A DNA stretch of 64,000 nt. It comes from Galaxea fascicularis. Its lineage: Eukaryota > Cnidaria > Anthozoa > Scleractinia > Euphylliidae. The position numbers and the translations under genes were made by a program. Below the pieces are notes generated by a model, which did no database searches, had not been told where the DNA came from, and saw nothing but the letters and a program-made list of their open reading frames with translations. This document shows, piece by piece, positions 54,181-64,000 of this stretch (the first letter of the stretch is position 1; every line of letters starts with the position of its first letter). The stretch covers positions 39,955,594-40,019,593 of the forward strand of contig OX419335.1 of assembly GCA_948470475.1 (NCBI GenBank), read 5' to 3'.

Positions 54181-55544
54181 TAAGTATAAAGATTCATAAG
54201 GCTTCTAGATTGAGACTTAAGATGGTGTTTTTGATGATCTGTACTCCAATAATATTTACAATGTATCACTAAACTCGATCTTGGCCGTTTTGGATCTACC
54301 TTTGTCTCTCTTGGTTCTTTCTTCTTGTCGATTTCAGCTTTTCTGTGTTGCAATCGTAACTTAAACCAAAAACAGTTTAAAGCTTGCCATAAAAGTCGAT
54401 CTGAGAGCGTTTTTCTGTTATGAGCAGTTGCCATCAGGGTTCAAACAGAACACAAACGGCTTACGATTATTGATATGATTTTAATCACATGTTGTGTGCC
54501 TATCTTTTCTAGTTATTGAAGCAGAAAAGCTTGAAGTACACGGAACTACACTGTTAACAAGCTAAGTGAAAAACAATTCACAAACATGAGCGATGACACT
54601 TTCACTATGTATATATATTTCAATTATAATCTGTTGGACTGCATGGAAAATGCAGTGTAGTAGTCTTGACTTAAGACAGTGCAAAACTTGAAAATTTGAA
54701 GTTTGAATAAAGATGTCAGTATAAGCTTCTGTATGACACAAGGAAACCCCTCGATTTTAGCAAATAAAATAAATCATGAACAGATACAAGATGTTCTAGC
54801 TGGTCTTTAATCTACAGCTGTAGTGTAGGCTCTTCCCTTGGATACTGGGCAAAAAATCTTAGTGATGTTCATCAAGTGTGGCAGGTCGCTTATGTTGTTT
54901 AAATTGCCATTTGCTTCTTGATTTAATGTCACTTTTTTATAATTCTGGGCCTTTGACCTGACTTTCTTTTTATTTCACATGGCACATTTGCAATTTCATA
55001 AATCTCATTGTTCAATGGCTAAATGTGGCTCTCATGTGCCACTTTGCTTTTGGTAGCACCAATTCAACAAAGTACACAAGTATAGCAAGCTTTAACATTT
55101 CCCCTTCCCCTGGTTTACTACATGTATTTCTTAACCAAAAACAGTAAAAAAGCAAAAACATTTCCCTGATGCCAAAAGAAAAACCCATGGAAAATGCTAG
55201 GCAGCAATGGTATGGTCAGTGCGGCACTGTAACCATTTGAAAACAATTGTAATTTCTCACTGAATGACAAATGGCCTGTATAGGAATATAATTATTTTTT
55301 GAGTAGGAAATTTTTTATCAAGTGCTCTTGCACCTGTTGAATGTGCATTTTTTTAATTATGAATATCTTACAATGGCTTTCTTTAAATGAAATTTTCATT
55401 GCATATTTAATATTTATTACAGACTTAAATAAATATAGTGATATTTTGAATGAAATCAACTTTTGATGTGAAGTGTGTTACTTTTAAAGCCACTGACAGT
55501 GAATGATATTAAGATTTGTGAAAATCTTTGAACATGACTTTGCA

Positions 55545-56247
55545 AGATCCTTGATGGTCTTTGCAAGATCTTCTAAGAATATGATTATCATTGAAGATCT
55601 TTGGGAGGATTCAATATGAGTAATCCAGTTAAAAGTTAATCCTTGAAATCCTTTACAATCTTGGCAAGAAATCGAAGGATCATAGTAACATTATGGGGGA
55701 AATTTTTGAAAGATCTTTGGGGGGGGGGGATCCTTGAGGATCTTCACAAGATCTTGGTAATGTCTTAACGATCCTTGAATAATTGGTAAAGAGTCCTTGA
55801 AGATCCTCAAAGATCTTGAGAATCCAATGAAAGATCCTAGAGGTCTTTTGACAAGATTTTGGGAGGATCCTTGGGGATCTTCGCAAGATTTTGGGAGGAT
55901 CCTTGGGGATCTTTGCAAGATCTTGGGAGGATCCTTGGGGATCTTTGCAAGATCTTGGGAGGGTCCTTGAAAATCTTTGCAAGATCTTAAGTAAGATCTT
56001 TAGAAATCTTTGTAAAGATCCTCAAAGATCCTTCAATTTCTTGCCAAGATCCTTGAGGATCTTTAAAGATCTTTGAAGATCCTATGAGGATCCTTGAAGA
56101 TCCTCGAAGATCCTCAAGGATCTTGGCAAGAAAATGAAAGATCCTTGAGGATCTTGCAAAGATTTCTGAGGATCTTAATTAAGATCTTCATCAAGATCCT
56201 CATGCAGATCTTTAAGGATCCTTAAAGATCTTTGAAGATCCTTGAAA
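55545..56247. repeat. GATC-dense repeat block, right arm
   Basis: Same style as the left arm, with variants such as ggatccttggggatctt repeated about three times near 55865-55945. Confidence 0.85.
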
Positions 56248-59200
56248 GATTTTCACCAGGGATCAGATGGCCTGAGTGGTGCTTCAACATATGGAGTGAT
56301 AACCTTTAAACTTGAGAGTTAAAAAAATGCTAGTGGAGTCATTTCATTACTGAAAGGCTGAATGTTCTTGCTACATTGTACTTTTTGCCTAATTTGCATA
56401 AATCAAAATCTTGAATTCGGCAACCAAGAGTGCTATCACAATAAAATAAACACCATTCTTCATCATTTTGAAAGCTCTTTCAAAATTTGGTGTCATATAC
56501 ACTTTAATAAACAAAAACCAGAATAGATCTTGTTAGCTAAATTATCATTAACACAACAATGTATTCACATTATGACTAATAATATTTTTATTTTGCTACG
56601 CTTGATATTTCTAATACAAAAATGAGCCAAAAGGATTTTACCACATAACTACATGAAATTATTATAATTAATATTCAGTTTTGATCTGAATGCTTTATTG
56701 TCAACAGCCACTCTTACTTGAGCACCGGATGATTACTGCCAAAATTTAATAAGGGCAAGCTATTATTTGTTCTATTCCACTACTGATTTGATTTAAAGAG
56801 CACACCATAAAAATAGTGTTTCTTTGCACTCCTCTTGTCACAAAAAAATATAAGGTACAGGTTATGAAATCAAACAATGGATACTGTTGGACAACCATCC
56901 CTTGATTTTCATTGATGTGCTGAGCTTTGCACAGGTTAAATATTCAGTTACATGATAACACAAACAAAACAACCAGTTTATATGATCACCCTTTTTTAGT
57001 GTCATTAATTTTAGCCCTTGAAGGGTTTACCTTCATGTAAAACCTCAAATCCAGAATCCAGAATTTACAGCATTCATGGGCTGTGCTCCAGTGGCACCTG
57101 GTCATTCCTGGCAAGTTACTTTTGCCTTTGGGGCAACCAGGAAATACTAGTTTTTGCACCAAACTTATATTCTGGGCACCCTGAATTTCAGTCTTTTCTT
57201 ACAGCATGGCCTTACAAATTATGCAAAAGAATGAACAAATTTAAAAGAATACATTTTTAGTCTGAAATGTTGAGCATTGAGGTCACTTGGGAGCAACACC
57301 AATGTATTGTGCTTTTCTGTGCATTTTAAAATAGAATCATTTTCAATGTGTCTTCTGTTTTTCTTTTTTTGACAATGCCACATTTGTGTTGTCAAAGAAA
57401 GAGACTGAATTATTATTCTGAGAACCTTGAAACGTTTTCCATTTTGGTGATAATTATGCTGCTCTCCCACATGCACTGCCCAAACAATGTTTTCAGTTCA
57501 AAAATTTGTGATGTAAAAGCAACACACTTATCAAAAGGAATTTTCCAGATCAATGGACAACTCCCATCCTCGTGAATATGTGGATATGTATTAATGTCAA
57601 GTTTCAGTTAACTGTGACAGAACGCGCTAAAATGTAACAATCACAAAAGTTTTCAAACATCTTCGTCAGGTTCGAAAGCCATTGGAAAGGTTTTAAATAG
57701 CTTCGGAAGTGTTCGAAAGCCATCGTAACATCTTCGGACGCGTACGGTAGCATTCGGAATTTTTCGAGAAACCGCCGGAAGTCGCCAATTCCAGTCACGA
57801 GGAGACGAAAATCTCACACATTTGACTCAGAAAAAGTTGGCAGGTATAACATAATTAAACCGGGAATCAAGGTATGAGGCTGTGCAGAAATCTTTCAGAT
57901 GATTTACAAGTTCAAAGGGCATAAACTACAAACGCGAGGTCAAACGGTGACATTTCAGCTTACGTACTAGTTTAAAACCCGCCAACCACTCCCGCTCTCT
58001 ACCATCATTTTTCCCAGAAGTTTTTGCTTTGGACACAAAATTAGTAACGTATGGAGAACAAACCTTCAAAGGCCGCAGACGCAACCCACCGAACTTCTAA
58101 AAATCACCTCTCATCCTCGCCACCATGTCATCCGCCATCTCTTACAACTGGCTTAGGGTTCGCACTTGTTTCCATCTCTCGAAATGACTTCGAAGATATA
58201 CCGCTGGGCAGTTACAACATGGTTTGGTATGGGTGCTCACTCCACCGTGGGCTCAAAATGTCAGTTTGAGAGATGGAAATAAGTGCCGACCCAGGCTTAG
58301 CAGCGATCTTAGCAGCCAGGCTTCAGTCTCGTGACCGCTTAGATCTCAGGGACTGTGCAGAAATTACCTGGAAGGGGGAGGGGGGAGGGTTGGTAGAGGG
58401 GGTATAGGAGAAAATGACAACAAGAGAGAGGGGGATTGGATGTCAAATTTAATACATACGGGGGGAGTGGGGGGGCATTACTTTTTCATTCCTTTTTGCA
58501 AACTGGAAAAGTAGTGGAAGAGTTATTAGAGTTCAAATATAAATACTAACATTGGAATAAAACTGGCAAATTTATCAACTCTGAGGTGTTCTGACCTATG
58601 AACTGTTGTTTTCCGATCTGTCATGCAGTACAAAAGGAATGCCTCTGTTGTATTTATGTTGAAACAGTGCTACTTTATTAAAGAGGGGGGGGGGGTGGGT
58701 TAGCCTTACTATTATCATTATGTGAGGGGAGGTTCCAATTAATTTTTGCTTAATAAGGGGGGTATGACGTAGTTTGGGGGAATATTTCACCCATTTCCCA
58801 GCTTCCCCCCCCCCCTCCCAGGTAATTATTGTACCGAGAACGCCTAGGAAATACTGCCAGATCTTACTTTGAACTTTGAACGGAAAAGCAACGCAAAATA
58901 GCGGACTAAACAGGTTATTCCACAGAGTTAGAACTTACTGTCGTTTGTGGACACTTCCATTTTCTTGGACTGTCGCATCGGCGGGTACCTTTCACACAGT
59001 AAATTCCAATAAATTCCAACCAGGGTTTTTTTGCGCTACGGGGTATTTTGGCAATATTTGCTAGGCGTTCTCTCGCCCACACCTTCCCAGACTTGGCGTG
59101 GACAAGGGGACAAGAGGCTAGGGAACTGATTAACAGCTGGCAGCAACCTCGAAACGTCTGGAGAGTATATTTTTCTCTAGCACTCAAATTATCATTTCAT

Positions 59201-60079
59201 TTCATTTGTTATCTACTGATTAAGCGCTACACAGTTTCATATATCATTTCAGTTGACAAGAGGGAACGCTTAGGGACTAGGCTGACTAGACTCCTCTACT
59301 AACTAAGACCAGCAGGACCAACGGCATCTGAACGAAACGGTCCGCCGTGGAACTGATTGACGGCGGGGTAATAGAGTCGTCCACATTCTCTCACGTTCTC
59401 TTTCCTACCATCCTCGGGCGGACCAAGCGTTGCTTGTTGACGATGGCGTCTGAAGTGTTATTTGATCTGTTTTTGAAAAGGAAGACGACTTCTCAGTTTT
59501 TCCGTTGCCTGTTTACCAGAGCCCTTTCTTGTTCTTTGTCCCGTTGCTTGTCAGTACAATTCAGCCTGTTTACTAGTGATCTTTCTCACGCTGTTTGTCA
59601 CTGATACTCAGTACCTGTTTACTCGTGCCCTTTCTTCTTCTTTCTCCAGCTGTTTGTCGCTGATATTCCACCAACGATTAAAACTGTCTTCAAAGTTTGG
59701 CCATGCAATTTCCCGCCACAAAAACGCGGGTTGAGAACTGTGTGTATGGGCAAATGATCTGTCCAAAAACAGTCCATAAGGAAGCGCGGTTATATGCCAG
59801 CTTGCACACGAAAGAGTTAACTGGAGTATCACATTTGACTTTGGATTATTTCGAGGAGGTGGACGGACGTACGGACGAACGTACGGTGACGTCGTGACCA
59901 AATTTTCTCGGATCGATGGGTTACCGTATTTTCTTACCAATGGTGCTCCGCACACGCGCACCTTCGGCGCGCACGGAGCTCCGCTAAATTTCACCAAGAG
60001 AAGATGCAATTCTGTATCTGAACCCTATGTACAACTCATAAAGTGAATGCTCAGGAGACTTGCGGCAAGCTTACAAGAA

Positions 60080-60285
60080 CAGTGGAACCCCGCCTTACGG
60101 ACACCTCGTTAATACGGTCCTCTAGGCCTCTCGTTATCACGGCCACTTTTTCAGTTTTGTCCCAGCGAAATGTCCGACAAAACTGAAAACGTGGCCGTGA
60201 TAACATGCCCATACATTTTTTATAAAAAAATAATGCGGCCAGATTTTCATGGCCCGTTGGTGACTGTATTAACGGTGTTCCACTG
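60080..60285. mobile_element. MITE resembling pogo/Tigger ends
   Basis: Starts cagtggaaccccg and ends (complement) cagtggaacaccg. Inside is a strong inverted pair gttatcacggccac (from 60133) and gtggccgtgataac (to 60204). The cagtggaac terminus is typical of pogo-like elements. No clear TA duplication on the left. Confidence 0.55.
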
Positions 60286-60463
60286 TAGTGCTTTCGAACA
60301 AGTCATCCGCCATTTTAGCTACCTTGTACACGAGGAGCAGCACTGGAAACGAGAATTTCTGAAAATGGACCGGTAATTTTCGGTCGGACCGGACAGACCG
60401 CTCAAAGATGACCACCTTTGGGAGAGGGCCGCCTTGACATGAAATTTTCCTATCGGACCTTTG

Positions 60464-60551
60464 CAACCTCGTTCCCAGGGTCCTCTTTCATCCTCCCTCG
60501 AGAAAGCACTTTCTTGAGGGAGGATGACAGAGGACCCTGGGAACGAGGTTG
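60464..60551. repeat. Foldback palindrome, 88 bp
   Basis: caacctcgttcccagggtcc and ggaccctgggaacgaggttg are exact complements, followed inward by cctccctcgagaaag / ctttcttgagggagg. Nearly the whole segment forms one hairpin. Confidence 0.9.
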
Positions 60552-61572
60552 TTTCTTCCGGAAATTTTGGCATAATGAGAAGCATCCCTAGTCTCCTTAG
60601 CAGCCGGCTGCGAAGGCCGGACTGTAGTTTAAGCCATGAGTTTGCATAAAATACAAAAAACGACAAAGTATTGATCAGTATTCAACTTCCTGACAAATCG
60701 ACACGTTTTTACAAAGTGAATGGCTTATCAAGATACGTGCTTTGCTTATCTTTCCAAGGCGCAATATTTGATTTCTAGATAATTATATCTAAAACCCTTC
60801 AAAAACCCTTTCGCACCCAGTACAATATTAATAACACAATTCAATACAAAACCTTATGAGTTTATGGCAGCTCCAGATAGTTTACTTTCTACTTTGTTTC
60901 GCACGCGAGACAATTCGCTCGTCCGTTTCCACTTTTTTCTACAAACCTAATGCCAGAAGACGACGTAGACATATAAAATAACAAAACCTATGCTCGCTGA
61001 TGAAAATTCGAATTGTATTTTCAGACCAATAATTGTTCAACAGTCGGTTGTTCCACATCATTACAGAGGCTTGAATAAGTGGTCATATTACACTCCGGAG
61101 GTGACTTGTTTGAAGTCGAGGGTGAAAATAGACCAACTCAGTATATACTCCAAAATCTCGTTCCTGTTTAATATCACGCTGCGTAATTTACCCATAGTCT
61201 CTAAATTTTGATCTTGACCTTTTTTCCACATGGTAGAAATCTTTACTCATTTCAGGAAAACCAAGGCTTTGTTAATGGTACTGCTAAGTCTGAACAGCAA
61301 ATAGTAATAAACTTATTTTGATCACTATTTTGATCCCTCCCGGCTCGGATTTGCACTGATGATTAAGAAACGCATCAATTGTGGATGGTTTGATTCGTCT
61401 TTTAACCTTTGATGTCAAGTATTTAGATCTGCTTAAAAATTCCGAGGTGAAAATTCCTAGTTCATTGATAACTCTAGATCGACACCTTTGATCTCGAATT
61501 TCTAACGTTTATTGGCAAACAATCCTACTCACTTGTAAATTCCTAGATCTCTGATAACGCTAGGGAGATTTC

Positions 61573-61828
61573 GGGGAGCAGGGTTGGCGCAGTGGTGAGA
61601 GCACTCGCCTTCCACCAATGTGTTCCAGGTTCTATTCCCGTTGGTTTTCCACTCTATTCCGAGAGGCTTTTCTCCGGGTACTCCGGTTTTATCCTCTCCT
61701 CAAAAACCAACATTTAAATTGATTTATTTTGAATTGAAAATTGAAACGTATTATTGTAAGGCGCATTTGATCATGTTCACATGCTAATTTGCGCCTAATA
61801 AGTAATAAATTATTATTATTATTATTAG
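61573..61828 (+). mobile_element. tRNA-derived SINE
   Basis: A box tggcgcagtgg (61585-61595) and B box ggttctattcc (61628-61638), then a body with ccgagaggcttttctccggg and cctcaaaaaccaacattt. A (TTA)n tail ends the element. The body resembles a SINE I know from corals and sea anemones. Confidence 0.75.
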
Positions 61829-62513
61829 TTAAACGGGGAGGGGGGGGGAAGGGGGGGCGGTGAACGAGCCCCTACACGGCGTGGTTTTCTCGTGTCAGTA
61901 GGGGTCTTATGTATGTATCACTTAGAGAATTCGAAACACAATGTCAACTTTTGTGTCCATCCAGTTTTTGTTTTGCCTGTGCACAAATACAATAATGCAA
62001 CTCCTATAGTTCTAATTTGTTTGTTGAGTTTAACTTTAGTTTAAAATTTTTTTAGTAGTCAAATGAAACTTGTCGGCGTATTTACCGTATTGGTCTCCTT
62101 CAGTAATTCAACGCCAAACTGATCTGACCATCAACCCACCCCTGTTTCTTGTGAGTCTCCCCAGGGCTTTCAGTATCAGAATAGTCTTTGCTCTCCAACA
62201 AGAGTTTCAAACTTTTGCCTGTTTCAACCTCGAAGCCAAAGATGATCCTGCCAAGAAAAAAATCCTTCCGGTATTGTGCTCACAAACGGGAAAGAAAAAA
62301 CAGGAAAATTGGTTTGTTCACGTCATTCACAAATTGTGTTTGTTTCAAAGCAATGCGTTACGCTTGTTAGGTAAGCCACACCTCAAATTAAAATGCTCCG
62401 CATTCCAACCTGTCCACTTTCACAATATTTAATTAAACTGCTAAGTTTGCTCTCGAGCAGCTTGTCAGAAGTCAATGCGACAACACGGTTCTCTGAATCG
62501 ACTCTGAAGCATC

Positions 62514-62880
62514 ATGACACGACAAGCGTTTCTCACATTGGTGATGATTCTGCTAGCTTTCCAGGCCGTAACAAGCACTTGGAATAACAGCGAAACACAA
62601 GAGGCAAAGGAAAAGATGGATACTCTGTCTAAAAAGCTTCACAACGATATTAAGGAGCTCAAAGAAACCATCGAGGAGGCGAAAGAGAACATCACGAAAA
62701 TCGTAAACAGGCTTGTTATTGTGAAGAAGGTGCAAGTTCTCCTTGCGAAACTCAACAATCAGCCACTTCCTGGGAAGATGTGCGAACACAGATACATTGT
62801 TCCTGATTTCCTCTACAAGCAGGTGATATTCATTGAGACTACTTCAGCTCTGCCATCTCGTTACACCGTTAGTTTGAAAG
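62514..62880 (+). CDS. First coding exon of a secreted coiled-coil protein (family unknown)
   Basis: The ATG opens a typical signal peptide (basic start, hydrophobic TLVMILLAFQAV, likely cut after residues 21-22). A strongly charged helix with heptad-like spacing follows at about 29-78 (MDTLSKKLHNDIKELKETI), with N-glycosylation sequons at N24 and N59. Then comes a segment with one Cys (GKMCEHRYIVPDF). The frame meets a good donor gaaag then gtgagg at 62880/62881; an alternative is at 62822 (cag then gtgata). Beyond it the frame soon stops, as expected of an intron. No family recognised; downstream exons would lie right of or near the window end. Confidence 0.55.
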
Positions 62881-64000
62881 GTGAGGGTTCTTTGTGTTGC
62901 ATACCTCCATAAGATAACTCAGTCCTCACATAGCAACAGAAAATGTTCAAAGCGGAGAGTTTTCTGCTAAGTGAAAGTACAAACGGCGAAGAAATAAAGT
63001 TGAAAATATTTTGGAAATGGGGTACTCACTGTTAAAAAGTCAGATATGGTTTTGCCAAACAATTTTGTTTGAGGTTCATTATGCAAAGATAATTCAATCT
63101 TCCCGTGGACCTGAAGTTAAGTCAGAGAATCGTCAGTAGCTAATACTTGTCGAGCAAAGCTAAGTTCAAGGTGCACGTGCGTGACAGACGCTAAGAAAGA
63201 GTAGGCAAAGAGTAGGCATGAGTGGGATTTGGACACGCGCGCAACGGAAGGGGGTCCTCCATGCTCTTACTGCACGTTACGCCACCTCTGTGTCGAGATA
63301 TTTTTAGTTGTATTGTGTGACATTTAAACCCCATTTACACTACAGAAAAAAACGTCATGGCAAGGATAAAAACTGGGAAGGGTAGCTAACATTTTGGTAA
63401 GTCAAGGACTGTTTACACATGTACCGTTTCACCCTTGCTTGATTTGTTCTAGGCAAAGCTATTTTGTTCCAGGCAAGGCTTAGATTTGTAAGTGAGCATG
63501 CGCATCGTGCTAATTCAAGATGGCATCCACGGGATTGTTGATGTTCGAAACCTCCGTACCAAGGAAATCAAACAAAACCTAGCATAAATGTCGACAACGT
63601 GAAATAGAGTACCAGATAATTGAGGAATTGAGGAATAAAGAGCATTTCATTAGATACCGGAACTGCCGAAGGAAAAAAACTATTGTTGCTCACGCTCACC
63701 ATGATTAACATTGATTAAGATTGATTAACATTGATTAACATTGATTAACACTCCAAGGGAAAGAAACCACTGGATAAATCCTCAGTCAGATGACTGGTTT
63801 AAAATGGCTGACAGTACCTTCACCCAAGAGAAGTAGCGCTGTTATCAGAACATGCGCAGAATTATCAAAAGTTACCTTCTAGGCAAGCAGGAACGTTTAC
63901 ACGTTCCATTTTAAGGGCAAGGTGCCGGTTTTCGTCCTTGCCTTACCGATATTTTCAAAAACGGGACAACATCTAAACGTTGTCCCAAAACCGAAAATTA
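62881..64000. other. Putative intron and repeat sequence to window end
   Basis: No exon seen. Contains a 10-bp tandem repeat at 63701-63750 and a hairpin gggacaac...gttgtccc at 63963-63986. Segments with gtttacac and aaggcaag appear in both orientations, perhaps from a larger inverted-repeat element running off the window. Confidence 0.4.
63701..63750 (+). repeat. Five copies of a 10-bp tandem repeat
   Basis: Units of ttgattaaca with one or two changes. Confidence 0.9.

Larger units (their letters stand above)
52676..56263. mobile_element. 3.6-kb composite with 16-bp inverted ends and GATC-dense arms
   Basis: atccctggtgaaaatc at 52676-52691 has its exact complement at 56248-56263. Each end leads into a block (to about 53480, and from about 55545) made almost wholly of variants of aagatccttgaagatc. 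The 2-kb middle has simple repeats and a possible exon but no transposase. It may be one nonautonomous element with long subterminal repeat arms, or two separate elements in opposite orientation. Confidence 0.5.
54184..62513. other. Gene-poor stretch, repeats only
   Basis: No exon can be supported. It contains the right GATC-dense block, a pogo-like MITE, a foldback palindrome and a SINE (listed separately), plus G-runs near 58375-58395 and 58684. A phrase like gcctgtttactagtg recurs three times at 59510-59625, which explains the short frame there. Confidence 0.5.

Noticed and set aside
55680..56076. Frames of about 60-100 residues with repeated PRILPKS-like words
   Set aside because: Translations of the GATC-dense tandem repeat, not genes.

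Overview
The window looks like metazoan, almost certainly cnidarian (probably stony coral) nuclear DNA. The reasons are a eukaryotic 5S rRNA gene, spliceosomal U1 and U2 snRNA genes, coral-type tRNA-derived SINEs, many short inverted-repeat transposons and AT-rich intron-like sequence. The coral assignment is an inference from repeat style; no marker gene proves it.

Region 1 (1-38588) is a tandem array of a ~2.04 kb unit. Each unit carries one 5S rRNA gene on the + strand and one U1 and one U2 snRNA gene on the - strand, in the order 5S> <U1 <U2. I count 14 5S genes, 13 complete U1 genes plus one fragment at an assembly gap, 11 uninterrupted U2 genes and 2 U2 genes split by insertions. The units are nearly identical and fall into two sequence blocks: a left type up to about 13.45 kb and a right type from about 14.18 kb onward. 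A 200-N gap lies at 22232-22431. The units just right of it (about 22.6-27.1 kb) carry many small deletions that look like consensus errors.

Two apparently full-length non-LTR retrotransposons (7721-13264 and 15290-20413) interrupt the array. Each has an intact ORF1 (three CCHC zinc knuckles) and an intact ORF2 (apurinic-type endonuclease, reverse transcriptase with YADD, C-terminal zinc motif). They are clearly related but different families. Both sit in the same orientation, and their 3' ends join the U2 gene at exactly the same base, after U2 nucleotide 37, right beside the branch-point recognition sequence. This is the mark of a U2-targeting lineage such as Keno of the Tx1 clade. One insertion has a 10-bp target duplication; the other deleted 12 bp of U2. 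Their short 5' UTRs and co-directional placement suggest that the U2 promoter could drive them.

Region 2 (38589-64000) is ordinary coral-like genomic DNA. It has a few weakly supported exons (38660, 41.9-44.8 kb on -, 48365 on -, 53971) and one better first exon of a secreted coiled-coil protein at 62514. It also holds SINEs, a Penelope-like fragment, several MITEs and foldback elements, and a 3.6-kb structure in which two GATC-dense repeat blocks are bounded by an exact 16-bp inverted repeat. Most of this region has no recognisable gene.
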